A stretch of 27,792 bases of DNA from Solirubrobacteraceae bacterium (GTDB lineage Bacteria > Actinomycetota > Thermoleophilia > Solirubrobacterales > Solirubrobacteraceae), in assembly GCA_030151725.1 (NCBI GenBank), contig JASLDD010000139.1, positions 1-27,792 on the forward strand. Direction: 5' to 3'. The notes beneath the pieces are model-generated. The model made no database searches, had not been told where the DNA came from, and saw only the letters and a list, made by a program, of their open reading frames with translations. The position numbers and the translations under genes are program-made. Positions 15,807 through 23,189 of the stretch are shown here, in pieces. The first letter of the stretch is position 1. Every line of letters starts with the position of its first letter.

Positions 15807-16373
15807 TTAGCCGACTTCCGTGGCGCGGGGCGCTCCCACCAGCCTCCTCATCAGCGCCCCCGTGGCAATGACGAGCGCCAGAGCGAGGAATATGTAGACG
15901 AAGTCCCCATCTGAAAGTCCAAGAATCTGCGAAGAACCGGCGTCGGAGCGAGACGACGCGAGGCCATACTTGGAGGTATGCGTCGTGGGGACGCGCTTGG
16001 ATGCTCCAGCGAGATGTTTCTGTGATGGACTCCGCAGGGAGCGTTTTCTTTGTGCGGAGCCGCTGAGATGCCTGGATCCGCCCGCTCCTGAGCCAGCTGG
16101 GGCGCTGGTGCTCGATTCTTCGAGGGCGAGGCTGGGGGTGGGGGTAGATGCGCCACTGGAAGCTCCGCCGCCCCCGCTTCCCGATGAGCCACCCTTGACC
16201 AAGCCGCCCCCGAGGATCGCCTGTTCGCCCTGTCCGGGGCCGCCGTAGCCGCTCAGAAGCGGGTTGGCGAGCGCGCCCGCAGGAGCCACGACGGACAGCA
16301 CGAGCGCTGCGAGCAGGGCCAAGCGAACGCCCCTTTTGTGTCCCTGCCTTGGGATTCCTTCTGGCCCGAGCAA
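15807..16373 (-). CDS. Small exported Gly/Ser-rich protein with C-terminal membrane anchor
   Basis: Using a TTG start at 16373, preceded by GGAG five bases upstream, the product has 188 residues. It has a signal peptide (basic 9-17, hydrophobic 18-30, cleavage near ALA at 34-36), a short motif NPLLSGYGGPGQGEQAILGGG (37-57), a Gly/Ser/Thr-rich and then basic spacer, and one C-terminal helix (about 158-177) followed by MRRLVG and a short tail. The predicted topology is an exported stalk anchored at its C-terminus. The frame is also open to a TTG at 16556 that overlaps the upstream stop as TTGA, but that extra stretch is AT-richer and unlike the neighbouring coding sequence. It sits between the initiating transferase and a Wzy-like gene, which suggests an accessory role in EPS export. 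I recognise no family. Confidence 0.62.
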   Translation of the reverse strand: MLGPEGIPRQGHKRGVRLALLAALVLSVVAPAGALANPLLSGYGGPGQGEQAILGGGLVKGGSSGSGGGGASSGASTPTPSLALEESSTSAPAGSGAGGSRHLSGSAQRKRSLRSPSQKHLAGASKRVPTTHTSKYGLASSRSDAGSSQILGLSDGDFVYIFLALALVIATGALMRRLVGAPRATEVG

Positions 16374-16552
16374 CTCTGCTCCAATCCGTGCCAATCGATC
16401 GTCACCGCCACGACCGCAGATCCCATCTTTAGAGCACACCGGCAGCTGAGAGACGAATTGACGAGTCGAGAGGTATTTGGCCAGCACGCTAGCGAAGCCT
16501 TGGGGGGCTGTCGAGGAATAACCACTCTTCTGAATTTCGTGAAACCTAAAAT

Positions 16553-18646
16553 TCAACGGAACTGCTCACCTTTGATGAGGATTGAGTCGTTTAGCCCTTC
16601 TACATCTACCCGCTGACCGCGCTTAACCACCGCGAGCGCCTGCCGGGCGAGCGGTTCGCGGGGATTCAGCCTTGCTGCGCGCTCCAGCAGCGCAAGCGCG
16701 GCAGCGTGCTGGCCTTGCGCCGAGGCGATGGCGCCGCGCTCGAGCGTGGCATAGGCATCTTCGGGCGCCCGCGAAAGGGCAAGCGAGAAGTCATGGGCGG
16801 CGCGTGGGAGGTCGTTGTAGCGCAGGGCGATGCCGCCGGCCACTACATCAGCGCGATCGCTGAGGGGGTTCAGGCGAGCTGCGCTTTCCAACCGCGTATA
16901 GGCCGCCTGGGGTGCTTTGGTCCAGATGCGGGCGGCGCTCTCGACCTGCAGCTGGCTGAGCCATGGGGCTCCCAGGGACAGGGCCGCAAACAGGACGAGC
17001 ACAGCTGCCGCTCCGACGAGGAGCCGGCGGCGGGCGGCGGGCGGCGGCGGGCGAAGCTGTGCCGGCGCGGTGCGCTCGGAGGACTCCTTAGGGGTCGGCT
17101 CAGGGTCGGGCGCGAGGCGTGATGCCGGCGAGAGGGAGCAGGCGAGGCCGAGCAGGGCGAAGGCGGGGGCCCCAAGGCCGGCGAACTCCCAGAACCAGTC
17201 GATTGACCCATGGACGAGCCAGTAGGCAAAGCCGCCAAGGGCGGCGGGGGCAACGTAGCGCGCGAGCGGATCGGCGCGGCGCAGGGCGCGCCCGCAGGCG
17301 AGCAGGGCGGCGCCGAGGCCGGCCACGGCGAGCAGGACACCGATGAGCCCCGTCTGGGTGAGCGTTCGCAGCTCGACGCTGTGGGGGTAGTGGGGAGTCT
17401 CTTCGCTGTGGCCGTGCAGGAGGTACTGCACTTGGAAGTTGTCAGCGCCGATCCCCACGATGGGATGGGCCAGGAATTCGTCGAGGGCGACGCGATAGAA
17501 GTCATAGCGGTTGCTGCCGAGGCCGCTGACGAGGCGACTGCCGGTCTGGGTGCCGTAGCCGCCCTTGAAGCTGTGCCAGCCATTTTCGATGCGCTTGACG
17601 GGATTGCCGGCCACGGCGAGACCACCGGCCACGAGCACGAGCAGCGAGAGCACGGCCAGGGCAGCGATGGCGGTACGGATCCGGCCGCGTATCGATGCAG
17701 GGAGCATCTGACGGGATTCGATGGCTGAGCCGACGGCCACAACCACCGCCACGAGGGCCGCTGCCACGAACATGGCCGCCACGGCGGTATGCAGCGTCGC
17801 GGGCACGACGTGGCCGTTCTCGAGATGGTCGCCCACGTGGAGTACTGAAGGCGCGGAGAGGCCGATCCCGGCGGCTATGGGCACGAGCAGGGCGAAAGTG
17901 CGAGTGCGCTCGGGCAGCAGGGCGAAGGCGAGCATGAGCATCACGGGGGTGGCGTACAGCGAGCCACGACTCTGGCTGAGTAGCGCGACCTGCGCCAGCA
18001 GCACGGCGCTGCCGGCCAGGATGCCTCGCAGCGCCCAGGGCAGTCGCTCGGAGCGCGCCAGCAGCAGGGCCGGCCAGAACGCCATCAACCACTGGGCGGC
18101 ATTGGCATTTGGATAGCCGGTGGGGTATCCGAGCCGTCCGCCGGGGAGGAGTTCTTCAAGGCCAGAGCCGCTGGCTGCGCTGACGTGCAGGGCGGTATAG
18201 GCCGCGAGCACCGTCAGGGCGAGCGTCCATATGATCAGCAAGGCAGCGGCGCTGGCTGCACGCTGGCTCCAACCGGCAAAGAGGACGAAGACGAGCAGGT
18301 AGAGAAGCGTGCGATCTGCCCCTTCCCACGCATCGCCGGGGGTTCCGGCCCACAGGATGGAGAGGAAGCTGAGGGCTGTGTAGGCGGCGAGGCAGCCAAG
18401 CGCCACGCGCACCGGCCATGCCAGCTCGCGCAGGCGCAGCGGCACGATCCAGGCGGTCATGGCCAGGAGCGCGAGCAGGATCAGTCCCCCGGGGGCCCAG
18501 TGGGTGACGGGGTAGCCACCCTGGTTGGCGGCCCAGACGACGAACAGCACGAGGGAGAGGAAGGCCGGCAGTGTGACCGGCGCCTGGCGAAGGGTCGCGA
18601 GCGCTCCACCCTTGGATGGCGTGGAAGGCTGGGGCGCAACGGCCAT
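16553..18646 (-). CDS. Wzy/O-antigen ligase-like membrane protein with C-terminal TPR region
   Basis: The product has 697 residues and about a dozen membrane segments over the first 500. The Wzy_C-type region includes LLSQSRGSLYATPVML and a large loop with FLAHPIVGIGADNFQVQYLLHGH, HYPHSVELRTLTQTGLIGV and WLVHGSIDWFWEF. After a Pro-rich linker and one more membrane helix (LLVGAAAVLVLFAALSLGAPWL), the C-terminal 130 or so residues form TPR-like helices (AAHDFSLALSRAPEDAYATLERGAIASAQG, AALALLERAARLNPREPLARQAL), presumably outside the membrane. Such proteins are polymerases or ligases of lipid-linked glycans; the TPR part may bind partners or substrate. The start is set at ATG 18646, before the first membrane segment; a longer frame runs to 18775. 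It is transcribed divergently from the methyltransferase. Confidence 0.82.
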   Translation of the reverse strand: MAVAPQPSTPSKGGALATLRQAPVTLPAFLSLVLFVVWAANQGGYPVTHWAPGGLILLALLAMTAWIVPLRLRELAWPVRVALGCLAAYTALSFLSILWAGTPGDAWEGADRTLLYLLVFVLFAGWSQRAASAAALLIIWTLALTVLAAYTALHVSAASGSGLEELLPGGRLGYPTGYPNANAAQWLMAFWPALLLARSERLPWALRGILAGSAVLLAQVALLSQSRGSLYATPVMLMLAFALLPERTRTFALLVPIAAGIGLSAPSVLHVGDHLENGHVVPATLHTAVAAMFVAAALVAVVVAVGSAIESRQMLPASIRGRIRTAIAALAVLSLLVLVAGGLAVAGNPVKRIENGWHSFKGGYGTQTGSRLVSGLGSNRYDFYRVALDEFLAHPIVGIGADNFQVQYLLHGHSEETPHYPHSVELRTLTQTGLIGVLLAVAGLGAALLACGRALRRADPLARYVAPAALGGFAYWLVHGSIDWFWEFAGLGAPAFALLGLACSLSPASRLAPDPEPTPKESSERTAPAQLRPPPPAARRRLLVGAAAVLVLFAALSLGAPWLSQLQVESAARIWTKAPQAAYTRLESAARLNPLSDRADVVAGGIALRYNDLPRAAHDFSLALSRAPEDAYATLERGAIASAQGQHAAALALLERAARLNPREPLARQALAVVKRGQRVDVEGLNDSILIKGEQFR

Positions 18647-18692
18647 GGGCTTGAGGCTATTCACATCCCAGGTGTTCGCCGGGGGCCGCCAA

Positions 18693-18707
18693 GCACCTGG
18701 CAGGTGC
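18693..18707. promoter_or_regulatory. Perfect palindrome between divergent genes (operator candidate)
   Basis: GCACCTG-G-CAGGTGC is a perfect inverted repeat with 7-bp arms, centred in the 145-bp gap between the second wzy-like gene (-) and the methyltransferase gene (+). Size and symmetry fit a dimeric repressor site, but no regulator is identified. Confidence 0.4.
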
Positions 18708-18791
18708 AGGAGGCCGTGCTGTCTAAGATCGTGCGCGATGCCAGCCCGGCGCACACCCTCTGGCGTGGCCCACACTGGGGACGGGTTGCAG

Positions 18792-19544
18792 ATGGAGGGC
18801 TCAGAGGGACTGGTGCGCTTCTACGACGAGGCCTACTCCCAGGCGCCGGCGCAAGCAGCGCTGTATTCGCGGTGGCGAGCACTGGGCGCGGTGGGCAAGG
18901 CCGAGCATGTGATCGAGTTGTGCAGGCGGGCGGGCGTGGAGCCGAAGAGCACGCTGGAGGTCGGGTGCGGCGATGGGGCGCTGCTGTGCCAGCTGCACGG
19001 CAGGGGCTTCGGGGGGCGGCTTGCGGGAGTGGAGATCACGGAGATGGCCGTGGAGATAGCGCGTGAGCGGCCACAGATCGACTCGGTGGAGCTGTATGAC
19101 GGCTCGCGGCTGGAGGTCGCGGACGGTACCTACGAGCTGGGCATCCTGTCGCATGTGCTGGAGCACGTTGAGGATCCGCCGGCGCTGCTGAGGGAGGTGT
19201 CGAGGGCGTGCGGGGCGGTGGTCATGGAGGTGCCGCTGGAGGCCAACCGCTCGGCGCGCCGGGCGGTCAAGCGCGCGCATGCGGCGGAGGTCGGCCATTT
19301 GCAGCGGTTGGACCGCTCAGCGGCGCGAGCGACGGTGGCGCAGGCTGGCCTGAGGATCGTGGCGGAGCTGGAGGATCCGCTGCCGCTGGTGGTTCACAGG
19401 TTCTTCGCGAGCGGCCCCAGGGGGCAGGCGCTGGCGCATGCCAAGTGGGCGACTCGAGCTGGGATGCACGGCATGGCGCCGTGGCTTGCAAGGCGAATGT
19501 TCACGGTTCACTACGCGTGTCTGTGCCTGCCGCGGGGCGGGTGA
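18792..19544 (+). CDS. Class I SAM-dependent methyltransferase
   Basis: The product has 250 residues from the ATG at 18792. Motif I is TLEVGCGDGALL (54-65), with the Gly-rich SAM loop. An acidic residue in GVEITEMAVEIAR ends the second strand, and YELGILSHVLEHVEDPPALLREV is the motif seen in Methyltransf_11/23-type enzymes acting on small molecules or sugars. It could O- or N-methylate a sugar of the EPS or a lipid, but nothing in the sequence fixes the substrate. Longer frames begin at 18738 or 18525, without family-like sequence or a strong ribosome-binding site. The 3' end overlaps the convergent TetR gene by 44 bp. Confidence 0.8.
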   Translation: MEGSEGLVRFYDEAYSQAPAQAALYSRWRALGAVGKAEHVIELCRRAGVEPKSTLEVGCGDGALLCQLHGRGFGGRLAGVEITEMAVEIARERPQIDSVELYDGSRLEVADGTYELGILSHVLEHVEDPPALLREVSRACGAVVMEVPLEANRSARRAVKRAHAAEVGHLQRLDRSAARATVAQAGLRIVAELEDPLPLVVHRFFASGPRGQALAHAKWATRAGMHGMAPWLARRMFTVHYACLCLPRGG

Positions 19545-20211
19545 CGGCGGAGAAGAGCAGCGAGAGCACGGTGCCCATGAGCTCGTCGGGCACGGCGTCG
19601 GGGTCGGCGAGCTTCTGGCGAGCGATGCCGTCGGCGAGGGCGTCGATGGTGATGGCGAGCTGCTCGGCGGGGATGGCGAGCTCGAGCTCGAACTCGCGCA
19701 CCCCATCGGCGATCAGCCGCGTGAGCACCGCGCGCATCTGGGCGAAGCGGACAGCAACCTTTGGACGCACCTGAGGATCGCGCACGCCGTAGGCCCAGAA
19801 CTCCATGAACAGCAGCAGCAGCTCGGGCTCGCGGTCGATCATGGTCATCCACTGGCGGGCACCACCGGTGGCGCGCTCGGCCATGGAGGCTCGCGCTCCG
19901 ACAGCTGCGGATATCTCGCGGGCGTGCTCGTCGATCTCACGCTCCATGAGCACGAGGAAGAGGTCCTCCTTGCCGTCGAAGTTGGAGTAGAGGGCCCCGG
20001 TGGAGAAGCCGGCCTCGGAGGCGATCTCCTCGACTGAGGCGCCGTGAAAGCCGCTGCGGGCGAAGGCACTACGAGCTGCAGCCAGCAGTCGCTCGCGGGT
20101 GTTGGCGCGGCTCTGCTCGCGCGTCATTCGCACTGAGGCGGTGGCGGTGGCCCACGGGAGTCCCGCCTGGTGCTGCGCTGCGCCTGAGCGGTCAGTGGGG
20201 GCCGTGCTCAT
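19501..20211 (-). CDS. TetR/AcrR-family transcriptional regulator
   Basis: The product has 236 residues. The DNA-binding domain lies at about 30-88: ANTRERLLAAARSAFARSGF, then ASVEEIASEAGFSTGALYSNFDGKEDLFLVLM, the canonical TetR helix-turn-helix ending in the YxxFxxKEdL pattern. The remaining helices would form a ligand-binding and dimerisation domain. Starts at 20211 or at the internal ATG at 20127 are both possible; the shorter one begins just before the conserved domain. It diverges from the R2lox-SCP2 gene across an 87-bp gap holding two palindromes and a promoter, so it most likely represses that gene and itself. The ligand is unknown; the neighbour suggests a lipid or other hydrophobic molecule (inference). 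Confidence 0.9.
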   Translation of the reverse strand: MSTAPTDRSGAAQHQAGLPWATATASVRMTREQSRANTRERLLAAARSAFARSGFHGASVEEIASEAGFSTGALYSNFDGKEDLFLVLMEREIDEHAREISAAVGARASMAERATGGARQWMTMIDREPELLLLFMEFWAYGVRDPQVRPKVAVRFAQMRAVLTRLIADGVREFELELAIPAEQLAITIDALADGIARQKLADPDAVPDELMGTVLSLLFSAVTRPAAGTDTRSEP

Positions 20212-20224
20212 CAGGACATACTAC

Positions 20225-20252
20225 TTGACAGAGCGATCGCTATTTAGATAAC
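20225..20252 (+). promoter_or_regulatory. Sigma-70-type promoter for the R2lox-SCP2 gene
   Basis: A consensus -35 TTGACA (20225-20230) is followed after 16 bases by GATAAC (20247-20252), matching four of six -10 positions. Transcription would start near 20259, giving a leader of about 40 bases with an AGGGAG ribosome-binding site before the ATG at 20299. The -10 overlaps the inverted repeat 20247-20262. Confidence 0.6.
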
Positions 20253-20262
20253 GTCCATTATC
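20232..20262. promoter_or_regulatory. Two palindromes, probable TetR operator region
   Basis: AGCGATCGCT (20232-20241) is a perfect 10-bp palindrome in the promoter spacer. GATAA-CGTCCA-TTATC (20247-20262) is an inverted repeat with 5-bp arms that extends imperfectly to 20244-20265 and covers the -10. A TetR dimer bound at either site would block the promoter. Which one is the true operator is not shown. Confidence 0.5.
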
Positions 20263-20298
20263 CAATTTAGACCGGCGGGCGAGACAGGGAGCAGACGA

Positions 20299-21618
20299 AT
20301 GGCCAGCGCAACGACCTCCACACACGCCGATGCCACGAACGTGGCGAGCCTGCCGGCGGACTCGATCTCCTACGAGGATCTGTATGCGCGCTGGGAGCGC
20401 GGCAACTGGCAGGCGATGGAGCTGGACTTCACGGAGGATGCGCGGCAGTGGCGTGAGGACTTCACGGAGTTCGAGCGTCAGGCGGCGATGTGGAACTACT
20501 GCCTGTTCTTCTGGGGCGAGGACGCCGTTGCGGACAACCTGTCCCCTTACATAGATGCTGCGCCGCGTGAGGAGCAGAAGTACTTCCTGACCACCCAGCA
20601 GGTGGACGAGGCACGCCATGCGGTGTTCTTCAGGCGCTTCATGCAGGAGGTGTGCGGCGTGGGCGACGGCTCGATGGCAAGCGGCCTGAACGCGATCAAG
20701 CCCCAACTGACGTCGGGCTTTCGCAAGATCTTCGACCGTTTGGACACGATGGCGGACGAGCTTCGCGCAGATCGCTCGCCGGCCCAGCTGGCGGCGGCGG
20801 TGACGCTTTACCACATCGTGATCGAGGCGGCGCTTGCGCAGCCGGGCCAGCATTTCATCTGCAGCTATCTGGAGGAACGCAACCAGTTGCCGGCGTTCAG
20901 AGAGGGAATGGCCAACATCGCAGCGGACGAGCAGCGCCACATCGGCTTTGGGGTGAAGCTGCTGTCGGATCTCAACCGGGAAGACCCGGTGGGCGTGCCG
21001 AAGGCCGTGGCGCGGATTCTGAGGGAAGTCATGCGCTACACCTCGCAGGTGCTGATGCCGCCGGGATGGGACGAAAGCTATTTGACGGTCTTCAACTACA
21101 CGTTCGACAAGGTGGGCGTGGAGGGGCTGACGTCGATGACGACGAAGCTGCGCTCGGCAGGCTTGGCAGTTGAGACGCTCCCGGGCCCACCGTTGCTGCC
21201 CCAGGGACTGACGTCGCTTGAGATCTCACAGCGGGGCCGGGCTCTGGCCAAGGCGGGGATCGTCGGGGTGCGCGAAGGGCCGTCGAGCCGCGACCCCGAG
21301 ACGGTTGCGCTGCTGTTCGACACGATCCGCCGCCAGGTGAATCCCGAGCATGGGCTGAGCCGTCCGACGACCTTCCAGTGGGAGTTCACGGATCCGGACA
21401 TCCCCACGTGGCACCTGACGGTGAACAACGGATCGAGCACTGTGGCGAAGGGCGAGTCAACGAGCGCCGACCTGCGCCTGCGCCTCTCCTACCAGGACTG
21501 GGTGGACATCGTGGGCGAGCGCCTGGATCCCCTCCGTGCGGTGGCGACGGGTCGCCTGCGCCCGCGCGGAAACCCGCTGGCGCTGGTGCGGCTCGGCAAG
21601 GTCTTCCCGAAGGGCTGA
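20299..21618 (+). CDS. R2lox-like ligand-binding oxidase fused to an SCP2-like lipid-binding domain
   Basis: The product has 439 residues; ATG with AGGGAG upstream. Residues 25-290 form a ferritin-like R2 fold with all six metal ligands recognisable: Glu74, Glu104 and His107 (DEARH), Glu176, Glu211 and His214 (DEQRH). Val77, three residues after the first ligand, and Tyr171, five before Glu176, match the Val-Tyr pair that forms the ether crosslink in R2-like ligand-binding oxidases such as Mycobacterium tuberculosis Rv0233. These use a Mn/Fe cofactor and bind a long-chain fatty acid. The last 100 or so residues (FQWEFTDPDIPTWHLTVNNGSS, ADLRLRLSYQDWVDIVGERLDPLRAVATGRLRPRGN) look like an SCP2 sterol/lipid-carrier domain. 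R2lox proteins are usually near 310 residues, so the extension is notable. The divergent TetR probably controls it. Confidence 0.82.
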   Translation: MASATTSTHADATNVASLPADSISYEDLYARWERGNWQAMELDFTEDARQWREDFTEFERQAAMWNYCLFFWGEDAVADNLSPYIDAAPREEQKYFLTTQQVDEARHAVFFRRFMQEVCGVGDGSMASGLNAIKPQLTSGFRKIFDRLDTMADELRADRSPAQLAAAVTLYHIVIEAALAQPGQHFICSYLEERNQLPAFREGMANIAADEQRHIGFGVKLLSDLNREDPVGVPKAVARILREVMRYTSQVLMPPGWDESYLTVFNYTFDKVGVEGLTSMTTKLRSAGLAVETLPGPPLLPQGLTSLEISQRGRALAKAGIVGVREGPSSRDPETVALLFDTIRRQVNPEHGLSRPTTFQWEFTDPDIPTWHLTVNNGSSTVAKGESTSADLRLRLSYQDWVDIVGERLDPLRAVATGRLRPRGNPLALVRLGKVFPKG

Positions 21619-21641
21619 CGGCCCCCTGGGAGCTTGTGTCA

Positions 21642-21685
21642 CTTTGTGAGTGCTGTATCGCGATGGTTATACAGCAGTCGCAAAG
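21642..21685. repeat. Hairpin repeat, copy 1 (also a possible bidirectional terminator)
   Basis: CTTTGTGAGTGCTGTAT (21642-21658) and ATACAGCAGTCGCAAAG (21669-21685) are 17-bp inverted arms with two mismatches around a 10-base loop. The element fills the 76-bp gap between two convergent genes, so it could end transcription from both sides. A related copy lies at 25133-25171: the 15-mer ACAGCAGTCGCAAAG is identical, and both copies have an ACAT a few bases further on. Confidence 0.65.
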
Positions 21686-21694
21686 AGGACATAC

Positions 21695-23098
21695 CTACCC
21701 CGGTGAGAACTCCCGGGCGGCCGCGCGAGCAGCAGACGTGTTGGTGCTCGAGGAGGAAGAAGAAGCAGAGGAAGAGGAGAGCTGGGTTGCGCCAGAGGGC
21801 TGCGCGCGCGGAGATGTGGAGCTGGTGTGAGCGAGCGGTTTTTGCGTTGTGGTGGCGACATTGGCCGCATTCGCCGAGAGGGCGCCCTCGGGCCCGAACT
21901 CGCGACTGGCTTTGCCGCCTGGCGTGAGGCGGGCTGCTGCCGGCGTGGGTGAGCTCGTGGTGAGAGTGCTGGGCGGCGGTTCGACGCGAGCGACCACCTG
22001 ATCTGATGATCTGAAGCCCGCAGAGTGCGCGCCGATGCGTGCGTGGAGGCGATGGCGCTTCACGGGCGCGCTGCGGGTGCCGACGTTGAGCGCGATGCAG
22101 CCGGTGCCGACGCTCAAGGCGAGGGCACAGCCGAGGGCGAGCTTGCCGGTGCCGGCGACGAGCCAGCCGCCCCCCATGGCGCCGCCGGCTCCAGCGGCAC
22201 CACCCGCCGCAGAGCTGCTCCCGGAAAGCGCTTCTCGCACCCCGGCCCCGGCATGCGCGCCGGCGCCGGCGGAGGCTCCAACGTTGGACGCGGCACCTGC
22301 GCCCAAAGCCGCGGCGCCAAGGCCACCGGGGAGCAGGACGGGCGGGAGCACGGCGCCGAGGCCACGCAGGGTGGCGACGTAGGCGCGGCAGGAAGGGCAC
22401 TCGCTGCGGTGCAGCTGGGCGAGTTGATAGCGCTCGCCGTTGGGGTCGAGGATGCCGAAAGCAAGGCCCCGCATCAGCGAGCCCTGCTCCTCGCACCAGC
22501 CGCCATCGCGGATGGTCTCGACCAGAGCGCCGACCTTGCCGGCGACACCCGGCCGGCCTGGGCCCCGGCCCTCCATCAGCTTGCGCATGCGCGCCTCGCT
22601 GACACCCATGCGCGCTGCGGCCTGCGCGCGGGGAAGGCCTTGCAGGTAGCAGAGCACGGCAGCCTGGCGCTCGCGCTCGCTGAGCCGAGCGCGCAGGCCC
22701 TCGAACAGCTGGCGAAGCTGGGCCCGGTCGTCGAGCTCGCCCGCCAGATCCCGCTCGAGCGCCGGGGTCGGCTCGGGTCCATCCGCGATCCCGCCCTGGC
22801 TTGCATGATCGCCGCCGCGATGTGCGCGGATGCGTGCGCGGTGCTCGTCGATGGCGCGACGGAAGCTCACCGTGACTAGCCATCCGGCCGGATTGGCGAT
22901 CTCCTGGCCTTCGAGCACGGCCGCATAGAGGCCCTGCCAGGCAAGCGCATAGCAACCCTCGAGATCGCACTGGTCGAGCTCCACCCCGGCGGTGCACAGC
23001 TGCCCTGTGACGATGCCCAACACGCGGCCCTGCAGACCCTCGAATTCGCTTCTGAGCAGGCGCTCGGCTCGGTAGCGACGGACGGTCAGAGGACTCAT
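21695..23098 (-). CDS. ECF-type sigma factor with fused zinc anti-sigma-like motif and membrane anchor
   Basis: The product has 467 residues. Residues 10-90 look like sigma region 2 (AERLLRSEFEGLQGRV, NPAGWLVTVSFRRAIDEHRARI), and 137-178 like region 4 with a helix-turn-helix (LSERERQAAVLCYLQGLPRAQAAARMGVSEARMRKLM). Residues 230-237 read HRSECPSC, an Hx3Cx2C pattern as in zinc-binding anti-sigma (ZAS) domains. A Gly/Ala-rich stretch follows, then a membrane segment (about 311-338) and a 125-residue Ser/Thr/Pro-rich tail that would lie outside. The protein thus appears to join sigma factor, inhibitor-like motif and sensor in one chain. The ATG at 23098 precedes region 2 directly; a longer frame to 23170 is possible. 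It lies downstream of the CDP-glucose dehydratase on the same strand. Target promoters are unknown. Confidence 0.75.
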   Translation of the reverse strand: MSPLTVRRYRAERLLRSEFEGLQGRVLGIVTGQLCTAGVELDQCDLEGCYALAWQGLYAAVLEGQEIANPAGWLVTVSFRRAIDEHRARIRAHRGGDHASQGGIADGPEPTPALERDLAGELDDRAQLRQLFEGLRARLSERERQAAVLCYLQGLPRAQAAARMGVSEARMRKLMEGRGPGRPGVAGKVGALVETIRDGGWCEEQGSLMRGLAFGILDPNGERYQLAQLHRSECPSCRAYVATLRGLGAVLPPVLLPGGLGAAALGAGAASNVGASAGAGAHAGAGVREALSGSSSAAGGAAGAGGAMGGGWLVAGTGKLALGCALALSVGTGCIALNVGTRSAPVKRHRLHARIGAHSAGFRSSDQVVARVEPPPSTLTTSSPTPAAARLTPGGKASREFGPEGALSANAANVATTTQKPLAHTSSTSPRAQPSGATQLSSSSASSSSSSTNTSAARAAAREFSPG

Positions 23099-23125
23099 TG
23101 GGCCGGGTAGATTAGGGAATCCTGC

Positions 23126-23141
23126 GGAATTGTCGAATTCC
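23126..23141. repeat. Inverted repeat upstream of the sigma-factor gene
   Basis: GGAATT (23126-23131) and AATTCC (23136-23141) flank a 4-base centre, 28 bases upstream of the sigma-factor ATG. An operator role or a GGAA-type ECF -35 element is possible, but no matching -10 was identified. Confidence 0.3.
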
Positions 23142-23172
23142 CAGATCCGGTCCGGGCAAAAGCCCTGCAAGT

Positions 23173-23189
23173 GAGACGGTGAACGTCTC
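23173..23189 (-). terminator. Possible hairpin at the end of the CDP-glucose dehydratase gene
   Basis: GAGACG (23173-23178) and CGTCTC (23184-23189) form a perfect 6-bp stem with a 5-base loop, just downstream of and touching the stop codon at 23189-23191. A second small hairpin, GGGC-AAAA-GCCC, lies next to it near 23155-23166. There is no T tract. It could attenuate read-through into the sigma-factor gene. Confidence 0.35.

Noticed and set aside
16374..16552. Possible second riboswitch, or N-terminal extension, upstream of the small exported protein
   Set aside because: No CGCAAAGCC core or other recognisable aptamer was found, and the sequence is AT-richer with non-coding-like codons. It is treated as an intergenic stretch with no assignable element, though the TTGA overlap keeps the longer start formally possible.
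21642..21685. LexA/SOS box, because the element contains CTGTAT...ATACAG
   Set aside because: The spacing between CTGT and ACAG (14 bases) does not fit the E. coli box, and actinobacterial LexA boxes have a different consensus; the arms are far longer than a LexA site.
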